This document shows, in pieces, positions 23,552-32,274 of a DNA stretch of 64,000 nucleotides (the stretch's first letter is position 1; each line of letters opens with the position of its first letter). Both the position numbers and the translations under genes were made by a program. Under the pieces are notes generated by a model, which made no database searches, was not told the DNA's origin, and was given only the letters and a program-made list of their open reading frames with translations. This stretch comes from Mycobacterium haemophilum DSM 44634 (GTDB lineage: Bacteria > Actinomycetota > Actinomycetes > Mycobacteriales > Mycobacteriaceae), in the NCBI RefSeq assembly GCF_000340435.2, contig NZ_CP011883.2:1658687-1722686 (forward strand). Direction: 5' to 3'.

Positions 23552-24730
23552 TTAGCTTCTGGCCGGCGTGTCGGGCGTGTCGCTGCCCCTGGCGAGTGCC
23601 GATAGAGCCTCGGCGATCTCGGCGTCCCGCCCGGACACGATGCCCTGATAGATCAGAGACGCTTTGACTGTCGAGTGCCCCAGCCTGCCCATGGTTTCCA
23701 CGAGGTTGCCGACCCGGGCTGTTTGTGTGCCGGCGAAGTGGCGGAGATCGTGGATGGCTGGTCGCGGCTTCTTCTTTCCGTCGCGGCCGATCGCGGTGAG
23801 CGCGGTCTGGAAATACCGCCGGAACGTTTTGTCGGAGAGGTGGCAGCTGCGGTCGGCTGGGAAAGCAAGCGCGTCAGCGCCTTTGGCGACGAAAGCCGTC
23901 AGATGGTGCTTGATCGCGGGGCGGATGTGCGGGGGAGTGACGACCTTGCGGCCTCGTTTGGACTTTGGGGTGTCGACGAAGCACCTGCCGTCGCGGTGGA
24001 CGACGCCGCGTTCGACGGTGATGAGTGCGCGGTCGGCGCTGAAATCCTTGCGCCTGAGTTCGGTGACTTCACCCCACCGGAGCCCGCACCACGCGCTGAT
24101 GAGGATGAGTGCTTTGTATCGCTGATCTATTTCGTCGGCGAGCTGACCGACCTCGGCAACGTCGAGGACCACGGCGCTTTTCTTTGTGGCGGCATTGCCC
24201 GCACCCCTGATCTGTGCCGGGTTGACCGACAGATGCCCGTCGGAGACGGCGGTCGCCAGCATTGCGTGAAGGAGCTGGTACGCGTGGCTACGGTAGGTGG
24301 GCCGGTCGATCAGTGTGGCTGAGTGCCATGCGCGAACGGCTTCGGTGGTGATGTAGGCGAGTGGGGCCGTGCCGATCGGGGTCGACTTGATGTGCTCATC
24401 AAACAGGCGCTCGTAGTGGATGCGCGTCCGTTCTTTAAGGGGTTCACCCCTGACGGTGCGCTCCTTGATCCAGGTCGGGCCGTACTGGGCCAACGTGAGT
24501 ACTTGGGCCTTCTCCTCCGCGGCGCGCTGCGCCGGGGGCGTCCATGCATTGAGGTCAATCAAGCGGCGTTCACGCGATAACCAGCCTTCAGCGTCGATCT
24601 TGACTCCGAAGGTGTGCGGCGCCTTGTGGCGTACCCCGTCGGGGCCGATGTAAGAGGCTTGCCACCGCTTCTGTCGTCGGCCGCTTTGGCGTAGCCAACC
24701 CCACCCGCGATGTCCCCGTTTTCCGGTCAC
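23552..24730 (-). CDS. int: Tyrosine integrase
   Basis: A 392-residue site-specific recombinase that integrates the element in tRNA-Val. N-terminal arm-binding region with GWGWLRQSGRRQKRWQASYI, core-binding domain ~residues 80-180, catalytic domain with Arg (ISAWCGLRWGEVTELRR), Lys region (DTPKSKRGRKVVTPP), H-x-x-R (AIHDLRHFAGTQTARVG), His (MGRLGHSTVKASL) and Tyr (IYQGIVSGR). All catalytic residues are present. It lies 156 bases from the right att core, with candidate arm sites between. The equivalent in M. tuberculosis is Rv2659c. Confidence 0.93.
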   Translation of the reverse strand: MTGKRGHRGWGWLRQSGRRQKRWQASYIGPDGVRHKAPHTFGVKIDAEGWLSRERRLIDLNAWTPPAQRAAEEKAQVLTLAQYGPTWIKERTVRGEPLKERTRIHYERLFDEHIKSTPIGTAPLAYITTEAVRAWHSATLIDRPTYRSHAYQLLHAMLATAVSDGHLSVNPAQIRGAGNAATKKSAVVLDVAEVGQLADEIDQRYKALILISAWCGLRWGEVTELRRKDFSADRALITVERGVVHRDGRCFVDTPKSKRGRKVVTPPHIRPAIKHHLTAFVAKGADALAFPADRSCHLSDKTFRRYFQTALTAIGRDGKKKPRPAIHDLRHFAGTQTARVGNLVETMGRLGHSTVKASLIYQGIVSGRDAEIAEALSALARGSDTPDTPARS

Positions 24731-24747
24731 CCAGCCGCCTAAATGAT

Positions 24748-24764
24748 GTTATCCATGTGTTATC
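24748..24764 (+). repeat. Candidate integrase arm-type site, right end
   Basis: GTTATccatGTGTTATC, the counterpart of 14437-14453, with the same 11-bp period of GTTAT and differing only in the 4-base spacer. It lies between the integrase start and the right att core. Confidence 0.5.
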
Positions 24765-24886
24765 CGCATGTCAGATTGTGGACTCTTGTGGGTATTGGTG
24801 TCCCCGGAGTACAGTGGGCATCGCAGCAGGTAACAGGCATATTATGGCTGGTATCGGCTGTGCGGAGCAACTACAGAGGCGGCTAA

Positions 24887-24908
24887 TTCGATCCCAGCCG
24901 GGACCACC
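24887..24908 (+). repeat. att core, right copy
   Basis: Identical over 22 bp to the 3' end of tRNA-Val(CAC) at 14364-14385; no tRNA body precedes it. Marks the right junction of the element. Confidence 0.92.
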
Positions 24909-25012
24909 AGAGTAGTTATCGAGGTCAGCCGTTTGAGAACGCCTTTCGGAGGCGCGCGGATCCCCTTCGTAATCGGTGATTTGGGGCCAAACTGGCGTCA
25001 GCTCCCACCCTC

Positions 25013-25237
25013 CTAAACGTCGTCGAGCGGGCCGAGCACTGCAGCGCTGTCGTCAAGTTCGTCGTCAAAGAGTTCGCGTAGGTGTGCGCCGTCACGATGA
25101 TCGACGCGTGGCCCATGGCCTTCTGCAGGGCGGCTCAGGTCGGCCCCGGCCCTGCGCGACAGCGACGCGTAGGGCCGGCGCAGATCCCCCACCCTGGGGA
25201 GACGCGATCGCCGGTGCGCCGTGAGGTCGCGCGTCAA
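25013..25237 (-). pseudogene. C-terminal relic of a second tyrosine integrase
   Basis: One frame gives VGDLRRPYASLSRRAGADLS and ends LFDDELDDSAAVLGPLDDV; between them the sense continues in another frame as MGHASIIVTAHTYA (25116 downward). Spliced together this is the H-x-x-R...GHASI-x-x-T-x-x-TY-x-(LF)DDELDD end of a tyrosine recombinase, with two compensating frameshifts and the H of H-x-x-R changed (DLRR retained). It is only 105 bases outside the right att site, as if an earlier element used the same tRNA. Confidence 0.7.
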
Positions 25238-25611
25238 GCCGCGCCTTAAGTATTGGAATCAAGCGTTGGGGGAGTGGGTACTGAACGTCGGCCAGCCTGT
25301 GATTTCGGATTGCCGTCCATCAGTTTGCCCCCGGACCTGTGTCATTGACCGACGCACGCGAGTCGGCGAGCACTCAGTCGACATCCTTGACATTAAGGCT
25401 GCGAAGTCCAGTTTTACCTTGCGAAGTCCAGGGTTGGTTTGCGAGTTGCTGTGTGGTGGGGGAATGCCGGTACGCACGCACCGGCGGCAACTGCCGAATT
25501 GCCGTCCGGCTGACCGCCGCCCGCCCATTGCCGCGTCTTACCTGAGGGAGGACGATGAAGTAGTCCGGCGGCGCCGTCGAGACGCTGCCCCACATACAAC
25601 GGAGGCAGATC
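25238..25611. other. Intergenic with 12-bp direct repeat
   Basis: No supported gene. TGCGAAGTCCAG occurs at 25400-25411 and again at 25420-25431, a 20-bp period, about 180 bases upstream of the ABM-domain gene; it may be an operator. A GGAGG ribosome-binding site precedes 25612. Confidence 0.45.
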
Positions 25612-26232
25612 ATGTATGCACGAAGCACCACCATCCAAGGGCAGCCCTCGTCCATTGACGCCGGTATCGCTCATACGCGCGACAGTGTGATGCCCGCGCT
25701 CGAGGGCATCGGCGGGTGCGTTGGCTTGTCCCTGTTGGTCGATCGAACGTCCGGTCGCTGCATTGTTACCACCTCCTGGGAGTCTAAGGAGGCGATGCGC
25801 GCAAGCGAGGAGTCTATTCGGCCGATTCGTGATCGGGCTGCCGAGCTATTGGGTGGTAGCAGGTACGCCGAGGAATGGGAGATCGCAGCGATGCATCGCG
25901 AGCACCGCGCGAGTGAGGGTGCCTGTGTCCGAGCCACCTGGGTCAAGGTCGACGCGGATCAGATCGATCGAGGCATCGACTTCTACAAGATGACGATCCT
26001 GCCCGCTCTCGAGGAGCTGGAAGGTTTCTGCAGTGGCAGTCTGCTAGTCGACCGAGCATCCGGTCGTGGCGTGGCTTCGGCGACCTTCGACAGCGTCGAA
26101 GCGAGGGATCGCAACAGAGACCAGTTGGACAGGATCAGAGCCACCGGCAGCCAGGAAGTAGGTGCACAGGTCCTCGACGAGTGCGACTTCGAGTTGGCGC
26201 TCGCACACCTGCGTGTCCCCGAGATGGCTTGA
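25612..26232 (+). CDS. Two-domain ABM-type (dimeric alpha/beta-barrel) protein
   Basis: A 206-residue protein made of two similar halves. Each half has the strand-helix-strand pattern of antibiotic-biosynthesis-monooxygenase-like domains: SVMPALEGIGGCVGLSLLVD then GRCIVTTSWESKEAM in the first, and MTILPALEELEGFCSGSLLV then GRGVASATFDSVEAR in the second. Fused ferredoxin-like halves would form a monomeric barrel. No obvious heme ligand or catalytic residue; a monooxygenase, or stress-related function is inference. Stands alone between relics, and appears intact. Confidence 0.78.
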   Translation: MYARSTTIQGQPSSIDAGIAHTRDSVMPALEGIGGCVGLSLLVDRTSGRCIVTTSWESKEAMRASEESIRPIRDRAAELLGGSRYAEEWEIAAMHREHRASEGACVRATWVKVDADQIDRGIDFYKMTILPALEELEGFCSGSLLVDRASGRGVASATFDSVEARDRNRDQLDRIRATGSQEVGAQVLDECDFELALAHLRVPEMA

Positions 26233-26524
26233 CTGCACGCGCAGCAGCGCCAGCTGCCGTCACCAACTTACACGTGGGGGCGACAGCTGTCCTGTTCCGT
26301 GAAAGCTTGATTGGTCCGGTCCACAGTCGCGACCTCATGTGAAACAGTGCCGCCGGTGCGGCCCTGCTCGAGGTGCCGTGCCGGGGCCGTCGGTAAACAG
26401 CGGGCCGAGCGCGCCGTCCGCCACATCTAAAAGGGGGACTCTTGCCAATCCTGTGACTGCCAGCGAAGCATCGACTCTAGCCGCTGCTGGGGCCGGGAAG
26501 ATGTGAAGAGAGCGGATTCGGTGA
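26233..26524. other. Intergenic, relic-like
   Basis: No supported gene; the AAAGGGGGACTCTTG near 26430 could be a ribosome-binding site for the lost N terminus of the hibernation-factor relic. Confidence 0.3.
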
Positions 26525-26771
26525 GTGCCGCGACCATGGCGGCTGCGCCCGTGGCCCGACCGGTCCCGCCCGCTGTGGATTGCTGCTGGAGCGGTGATTG
26601 TCCGCCGCAAAGCCTATGTGCTGCAACGGGTTACACCGTTGCATGCGGTGGCGGTGATGGATGCGACGGACTATGACGTGCACTTGTTCGCCGACGCCCA
26701 GACCGGGCAGGGTGCCGTGGTATATCGGGTCGGACGGCAACCTCGGGTTGACCACACCCATCAAACAATAA
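26525..26771 (+). pseudogene. Relic of HPF/S30EA-type ribosome hibernation factor (Rv0079-like)
   Basis: The frame from 26525 encodes IVRRKAYVLQRVTPLHAVAV and MDATDYDVHLFADAQTGQGA, then VVYR, the C-terminal dimerisation domain of long hibernation-promoting factors. The next recognisable part, YIGSDGNLGLTTPIKQ and stop (26730-26771), is the true domain end but lies in another frame and follows after a deletion of the segment normally between. No N-terminal ribosome-binding domain is recognisable upstream. Confidence 0.62.
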
Positions 26772-27155
26772 CGCCGGCCAAGCCGACCGACCTGACCGGC
26801 GAGGTCGGACGCGCGGCGCCGAGCACCCACCCATGAGACGATTGTCAGCAAGCAACACGCCAACAACACCCCTTTCGTCGAGCGTGCCATCCACACCTCC
26901 AACAACTCCCGGAGATCCCGCCGGCTGTATTCCCGCTAAACCCAGCCGTTTTTGAGAAAGCGGTTACGCGGGGAGCCACGTTTGGGAAGGCCGCTGGAAC
27001 GCGCCGGGACGGAGTTTTATGTTCCCCACGGCCTCGAACAGCAACCGGTCATCGGTCGGCACTGAGTGTCGGACCTGGTTACGGCCAACGTTTGTGGGGC
27101 TCGCCGACGCGTAGTCTTACTGACCGTGGCGGATGGCGAACCGGGGGGTCAACAG

Positions 27156-27791
27156 ATGCGGCAAGCGCGGGCCCAGGGGTTCGCGGGCATGACTGCTCAG
27201 CTGGTCCACCTCATTCGTCTTGCGAGCACCGCAATGAGGCACGCCACGGCCGCCCTATTCAACGCTGATCCTCCCGCAGCCGAAAGCATTACTGCCGCCT
27301 ATGAAGCGGTGTCCGTCTTGCGTGATGAGCTCGAGGACCATGCGGCCGTGCTATTAGGACTTCGTGTCCAGTCGGGAGTGCTAGAGCTGCTGGCAACCAT
27401 CGCGGCTGTCCACATCGATGCCGAAACCGAGCGCATTGGGCAACTGGCGCGCGAGGTCGCCGATATCGCCCGGACCCGGCGTGGCTGGGCGTCGATATCG
27501 GCCCCACTTCTGGGCGTGCTTCGTGAGCTGAGTGAGGTTCGCTTCGAAACAGCTGCAAAGGCAGCCGATGTCGTGGAGTCGCACACGGCGACTAGTGCAG
27601 TGGAGCTGGCCGCACGCTGTCACGAGCGTTTTGCGGAGCACGCACGAGCGCTCACGCGTTATCGTGCGCTGCTCGCCGTTGGGGCGCCAAGCGGCCGAGG
27701 CGGCATGCGGGGAAACCCCCAGCTCGCCGAAAGCTGGTGCACGATGAAAGGGAGTCCTAGTGGCCGGTGCGGGGTGGCAGTTTTGGGTTGA
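27156..27791 (+). CDS. PhoU-like helical protein (possibly degraded)
   Basis: From ATG 27156 the protein starts MRQARAQGFAGMTAQLVHLI, and shows PhoU features: ATAALFNADPPAAESITAAY, an E-D-HAAVLLGLR segment, then DAETERIGQLAREVADIARTRR (the metal-site D-x-x-R-(I/M)-x-x-x region) and the final ELAARCHERFAEHARALTRY, which is the usual YERFADH-x-x-x-x-x-RV end. A segment in the middle is shorter than usual. The last ~30 residues look like out-of-frame readthrough overlapping the next gene's start by 32 bases. PhoU proteins repress phosphate uptake; no phosphate genes are near. Confidence 0.6.
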   Translation: MRQARAQGFAGMTAQLVHLIRLASTAMRHATAALFNADPPAAESITAAYEAVSVLRDELEDHAAVLLGLRVQSGVLELLATIAAVHIDAETERIGQLAREVADIARTRRGWASISAPLLGVLRELSEVRFETAAKAADVVESHTATSAVELAARCHERFAEHARALTRYRALLAVGAPSGRGGMRGNPQLAESWCTMKGSPSGRCGVAVLG

Positions 27792-30700
27792 CAGGGGTGG
27801 CACCTTCACCGACATCGTGGCGCGTCGGCCAGATGGGCGATTACTGACGCACAAGCTATTGTCGGAGAACCCTGCGCGGTACCGCGATGCGGCGGTTGCC
27901 GGGATCCAAACGCTGCTCGAGACCGCCGAAGATGCGGTGCCGGTTGCGCAAATCGAGGCGGTGCGGATGGGCACCACTGTGGCCACAAATGCGCTGCTGG
28001 AGCGCACGGGGGAACGCACGCTGCTGGTGATCACTCGCGGTTTCGGTGACGCGCTGCGCATTGGCTACCAGAATCGTCCTCGCATTTTCGACCGGCACAT
28101 TGTGCTGCCAGCGATGCTGTACGAGCGGGTCGTCGAGGTCGACGAGCGGATCACGGCCGAGGGTGCCGTGCTGCGCGCGCCGAATCTGGAGCTGCTGGGC
28201 GAACAGCTGCGGCAGGCCCACGTCGACGGGATCCGTGCGGTTGCAGTGGTGTGCTTGCACAGCTACCTGTATCCGGCGCACGAGCGGGAGATTGGCAAGC
28301 TGGCCGAGCAGGTTGGCTTTGTCCAGATCTCGCTGTCATCGGAGGTCAGCCCGCTGATGAAACTGGTCCCCCGAGGCGATACCACCGTGGTCGATGCTTA
28401 CTTGTCCCCGGTGCTACGTCGCTACGTCAACCAGGTGTCGGACCAGATGCGCGGCGTGCGGTTGATGTTCATGCAGTCCAATGGCGGGCTGGCCGAGGCA
28501 GGGCATTTCCGCGGTAAGGACGCAATCTTGTCGGGTCCGGCCGGGGGCATTGTCGGCATGGTACGGATGTCGGCACTGGCGGGGTTCGATCACGTCATCG
28601 GTTTCGACATGGGCGGCACCTCCACTGACGTGTCGCACTATGCCGGCGAGTACGAGCGGGTGTTCAACACCCAGGTGGCCGGGGTCCGGCTGCGCGCACC
28701 GACGCTCGACATCCACACGGTGGCCGCGGGCGGCGGGTCGATCCTGCATTTCGATGGCACCCGCTATCGGGTAGGCCCGGACTCCGCCGGAGCCGACCCG
28801 GGCCCGGCCTGCTACCGCGCCGACGGTCCGCTTACCGTCACCGACGCCAATGTGGTACTCGGCCGCATCCAGCCCGCGCATTTCCCGGCCGTGTTCGGTC
28901 CCGACGGTCAGCAGCCGCTGGACGCCGACATCGTGCGGCGCAAGTTCACCGAGTTGGCTGCCGCCATCCAGGCGGCCACCGGTGATGACCGCTCACCCGA
29001 GCAGGTCGCCGCGGGGTTCCTGCGGATCGCGGTGGCGAATATGGCCAACGCGGTCAAGAAGATCTCCGTCCAAAAGGGACACGACGTGACCCGGTACGTA
29101 CTGGCCACATTCGGCGGCGCCGGTGGGCAGCACGCGTGCGCGGTCGCCGATGCGCTCGGCATCCGTACCGTGCTCGTCCCCCCGATGGCTGGTGTGCTCT
29201 CCGCGCTGGGGATCGGCCTGGCCGACACCACAACGATGCGGGAGCAGTCGGTGGAGATCCGGCTCGAGACCGCCGCCCTGGAAAGATTGGCCACCGTCGC
29301 GGACTCCCTTGAGCAGTCCGCGCGCGCCGAGCTCGTTGACGAGGGCGTCCCGGCCGAGCGGATCCGGGTGGTTCGCCGGGTGCATCTGCGCTACGACCGA
29401 ACCGATACCGTGATCCCGGTTGAACTTGCTGGGCTTGAGGCGATGACCACGGCGTTCGAAGCCGGCCACCGTGCGATGTACTCGTTTTTGATGGACCGCC
29501 GGCTGATCGCCGAAGCGATCTCGGTGGAGGCGACCGGGATCACCGAGCAACCCGATCTGTCCGACCTGGCTGATCAGGTCGCTGGCAGCGCCCACACGGA
29601 GGCCATCCGGGTCTACTCGGGCGGAAAATGGCGCGAAGCCCCGTTGCGTCACCGGGAGCGGATGCGGCCAGACGAGACTGTGATCGGCCCGGCTATCATC
29701 GCCGAGGCCAACGCCACCACCGTCGTCGACGACGGTTGGCAGGCGACGATGACCCAGTCCGGGCATCTGCTTGCCCAGCGGGTGGTTGCCCCCGCGCAGC
29801 CCAATGCAGGAACCGAGGCCGATCCGGTGCTGCTGGAGACCTTCAACAACCTGTTCATGTCGATCGCCGAGCAGATGGGTTTTCGGCTTGAGGCGACTGC
29901 CCAGTCGGTGAATATCCGTGAGCGGCTGGACTTCTCGTGCGCGCTGTTCGATCCGGACGGCGACCTGGTCGCCAATGCGCCGCACATCCCGGTTCATCTC
30001 GGCTCGATGGGCACCACCGTTAAGGAAGTCCTCCGTCGCCGGGTCGGCGTCATGAGGCCCGGTGATGTGTTCGCGGTCAACGATCCGTACCACGGCGGCA
30101 CTCACCTGCCGGATATCACCGTGGTAACCCCGGTCTTCGACGCTGCGGGCAAGCACATCCTGTTCTTTGTCGCCTCACGCGGGCACCATGCCGAAATCGG
30201 CGGGATCACCCCCGGTTCCATGCCAGCCAGCAGCCACGACATCCACCAAGAAGGTGTGCTGTTCGACAACTGGCTACTGGCCGAGGATGGACAATTCCGC
30301 GAGATCGCAACTCGGCGCCTGCTTACCGAAGCGTCTTTCCCGTCCCGCGATCCCGATACCAACCTCGCCGATCTGCGCGCGCAGATCGCTGCCAACCAGA
30401 AGGGCGTCGATGAGGTCAGAAAGATGATCGATCACTTCGGCCCTGATGTCGTGCAGGCCTACATGCGCCACGTCCAGGACAACGCTGAGGAAGCGGTCCG
30501 GCGCGTCATCGACAGGCTTGAAGATGGCGAATACCGCTATCGGATGGATTCCGGTGCGACGATCGCCGTGCGTGTCAGCATCGACCGCGCCGCTCGAAGT
30601 GCGATCATCGATTTCACCGGGACCTCGGGCCAGTTGGACACGAATTTCAACGCGCCGTCTTCGGTGGCGACCGCCGCGGTGCTTTACGTGTTCCGGGCCT

Positions 30701-31347
30701 TGGTCGCTGACGACATCCCGCTCAACGATGGCTGCCTGCGTCCGCTGCACATCGTCATCCCGGAAGGGACGCTGCTCGCACCGACCTACCCAGCCGCGGT
30801 CGTTGCCGGCAATGTTGAAACCTCACAAGCCATCACCGGCGCGCTGTTCGCCGCGCTGCGGGTGCAGGCCGAAGGAGCCGGGACAATGAACAACGTCAGT
30901 TTCGGTAATGAGCGCCACCAGTATTACGAAACCCTCGGATCCGGTTCCGGGGCCGGTGAAGGGTTCGACGGTACGTCGGTGGTGCAGACGCATATGACGA
31001 ACTCCCGGCTCACCGATCCCGAAGTGCTCGAATGGCGCTTCCCGGTGCTGCTGCAGCAGTTCGCCATCCGTCGCGGCAGCGGTGGTGCCGGACGATGGCG
31101 TGGCGGTGACGGCGCCGTGCGCCGGATCCAATTCGGCGAGCCCATGGTTGTGAGCATGTTGTCCGGGCATCGGCGGGTAGCTCCCTACGGTATGGCTGGC
31201 GGCTCACCCGGGACGCTGGGACGCAACTACGTAGAACGGGCCGATGGCAACACCGTGGAGTTGGCAGGGTGCGACTCGACCGAAGTCCAGCCCGGCGACA
31301 CACTGGTCATTGAAACCCCGGGCGGCGGCGGATACGGCACAGTCTGA
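27760..31347 (+). CDS. oplA: 5-oxoprolinase / N-methylhydantoinase (A and B fused)
   Basis: A 1195-residue cytoplasmic ATP-dependent amidohydrolase that opens 5-oxoproline to glutamate. Starts VAGAGWQFWVDRGGTFTDIV, the Hydantoinase_A N-terminal motif; HyuA actin-like core (IGFDMGGTSTDVSHYAGEYE, LATFGGAGGQHACAVADALG) runs to residue ~680, and the HyuB half starts about VLLETFNNLFMSIAEQMGF, with NDPYHGGTHLPDI and TPGGGGYG at the end. Length and order match Rv0266c (OplA) of M. tuberculosis. Here it is convergent with a KipA gene rather than in the Rv0263c-Rv0266c arrangement, so the locus has been rearranged. Confidence 0.93.
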   Translation: MAGAGWQFWVDRGGTFTDIVARRPDGRLLTHKLLSENPARYRDAAVAGIQTLLETAEDAVPVAQIEAVRMGTTVATNALLERTGERTLLVITRGFGDALRIGYQNRPRIFDRHIVLPAMLYERVVEVDERITAEGAVLRAPNLELLGEQLRQAHVDGIRAVAVVCLHSYLYPAHEREIGKLAEQVGFVQISLSSEVSPLMKLVPRGDTTVVDAYLSPVLRRYVNQVSDQMRGVRLMFMQSNGGLAEAGHFRGKDAILSGPAGGIVGMVRMSALAGFDHVIGFDMGGTSTDVSHYAGEYERVFNTQVAGVRLRAPTLDIHTVAAGGGSILHFDGTRYRVGPDSAGADPGPACYRADGPLTVTDANVVLGRIQPAHFPAVFGPDGQQPLDADIVRRKFTELAAAIQAATGDDRSPEQVAAGFLRIAVANMANAVKKISVQKGHDVTRYVLATFGGAGGQHACAVADALGIRTVLVPPMAGVLSALGIGLADTTTMREQSVEIRLETAALERLATVADSLEQSARAELVDEGVPAERIRVVRRVHLRYDRTDTVIPVELAGLEAMTTAFEAGHRAMYSFLMDRRLIAEAISVEATGITEQPDLSDLADQVAGSAHTEAIRVYSGGKWREAPLRHRERMRPDETVIGPAIIAEANATTVVDDGWQATMTQSGHLLAQRVVAPAQPNAGTEADPVLLETFNNLFMSIAEQMGFRLEATAQSVNIRERLDFSCALFDPDGDLVANAPHIPVHLGSMGTTVKEVLRRRVGVMRPGDVFAVNDPYHGGTHLPDITVVTPVFDAAGKHILFFVASRGHHAEIGGITPGSMPASSHDIHQEGVLFDNWLLAEDGQFREIATRRLLTEASFPSRDPDTNLADLRAQIAANQKGVDEVRKMIDHFGPDVVQAYMRHVQDNAEEAVRRVIDRLEDGEYRYRMDSGATIAVRVSIDRAARSAIIDFTGTSGQLDTNFNAPSSVATAAVLYVFRALVADDIPLNDGCLRPLHIVIPEGTLLAPTYPAAVVAGNVETSQAITGALFAALRVQAEGAGTMNNVSFGNERHQYYETLGSGSGAGEGFDGTSVVQTHMTNSRLTDPEVLEWRFPVLLQQFAIRRGSGGAGRWRGGDGAVRRIQFGEPMVVSMLSGHRRVAPYGMAGGSPGTLGRNYVERADGNTVELAGCDSTEVQPGDTLVIETPGGGGYGTV

Positions 31348-31362
31348 CCCGTTCAGCGCTGA

Positions 31363-32274
31363 CTACCGCCGGCGCGGCCGTGACCAATGCAACCGAACCT
31401 GCTGACCAGGGCGGATCTGTGTGACTCGGTCGATGTCGTGATCGCTAACTACCCCAATTACTGGATAGCTGCCGGTCACCGGATGATCCGGGCCAAAGAT
31501 GACTGGCAACCCGTTAGGCGGCACCTGGATCGCGCCGCGGGTCACACCCTCGCTGGGCAACTGGCGATCCGGCCAGCGGTGCTGCAGCGGCCGGCCGTCC
31601 AGGTGCATGCCAACCCGATCGATGCGGTCGGAGGCCACCCACTCGGTATGCACCAGTGCATCGGGATCAGTGAACCAGTCGTCGCGCGGCCCGGGCACCA
31701 CATTGAGCTCGATCGGGTCCCCGATGAACCACGCCACCGGTGCCTGGTCCAGTTCGGGAAAGTCCGCGGTGTGTTCCCCAACGGGAAGTACGTCACCGGG
31801 CTGCAGCGGCTGCGGACCGATACCCGACAGCACGTCGTAGCTGCGTGAGCCCAGCACCGGCTCGACCGCGATGCCGCCCCGCACGGCCAGGTAACTGCGC
31901 AGCCCAGAGTGTGGTGGGCCCAGTGAGATCACCTGACCGTCGTGTACGTAGTGAATGCTGTTGATGCCGAAGGGGATTCCATTTGCCGAGGGATCGGTAT
32001 CCGCGCCGGTCACAGCGATCGCGATGTCACCGCCGCGTACCTGTGCGGTCAACCCGCCGAAGGTCACCTCGATCGTGGCGTAGTCGGCGGGATTGGCCAC
32101 CAGCCGGTTGGCCAATCCATGCGAGCGCCTATCTGCGGCACCGGAGCGGGTGACCCCAAGATCGGCTAGGCCGGGCCGGCCGAGGTCTTCGACTAGCGCA
32201 AGCGGCCCGGTGCGCATGATTTCAAGCGTCGGGGCAGGGGAGCGAACCGACCTGGTGGTGAACTCGGTCGTCAT
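31363..32274 (-). CDS. pxpC: Biotin-dependent carboxylase-like KipA / 5-oxoprolinase subunit C
   Basis: A 303-residue protein from ATG 32274 (MTTEFTTRSVRSPAPTLEIM); the long upstream extension belongs to a relic. Domain signatures: GPLALVEDLGRPGLADLGVT, SGAADRRSHGLANRLV and the C-terminal GPDHPVTGSYPVIGVV. KipA (PxpC) works with KipI (PxpB) and a LamB/YcsF protein in 5-oxoproline hydrolysis in many bacteria. Rv0263c is the M. tuberculosis equivalent. The start codon overlaps the stop of the kipI relic (ATGA), so the ancestral coupling remains visible, but the partner is gone. Confidence 0.88.
   Translation of the reverse strand: MTTEFTTRSVRSPAPTLEIMRTGPLALVEDLGRPGLADLGVTRSGAADRRSHGLANRLVANPADYATIEVTFGGLTAQVRGGDIAIAVTGADTDPSANGIPFGINSIHYVHDGQVISLGPPHSGLRSYLAVRGGIAVEPVLGSRSYDVLSGIGPQPLQPGDVLPVGEHTADFPELDQAPVAWFIGDPIELNVVPGPRDDWFTDPDALVHTEWVASDRIDRVGMHLDGRPLQHRWPDRQLPSEGVTRGAIQVPPNGLPVIFGPDHPVTGSYPVIGVVSDHDIDRVTQIRPGQQVRLHWSRPRRR

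Larger units (their letters stand above)
14364..24908. mobile_element. phiRv2-type prophage-like element (about 10.5 kb)
   Basis: Bounded by a perfect 22-bp direct repeat derived from tRNA-Val(CAC). Gene order from the right end leftward: tyrosine integrase, excisionase, primase/helicase, five short overlapping genes, HK97 prohead protease, major capsid protein, one convergent hypothetical, HicA-like toxin with partner, and a convergent four-gene cassette next to the tRNA. There is no portal, large terminase, tail or lysis gene. Size, target tRNA and the capsid-protease-primase-integrase layout are those of the M. tuberculosis phiRv1/phiRv2 prophage-like elements; by function it resembles a capsid-carrying phage satellite. 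Confidence 0.9.

Noticed and set aside
14364..24908. CRISPR array or retron inside the element
   Set aside because: No regularly spaced repeats with unique spacers and no reverse transcriptase motif were seen.
28993..30156. 387-codon minus-strand frame within oplA
   Set aside because: Antisense of a conserved enzyme with typical high-GC shadow composition.
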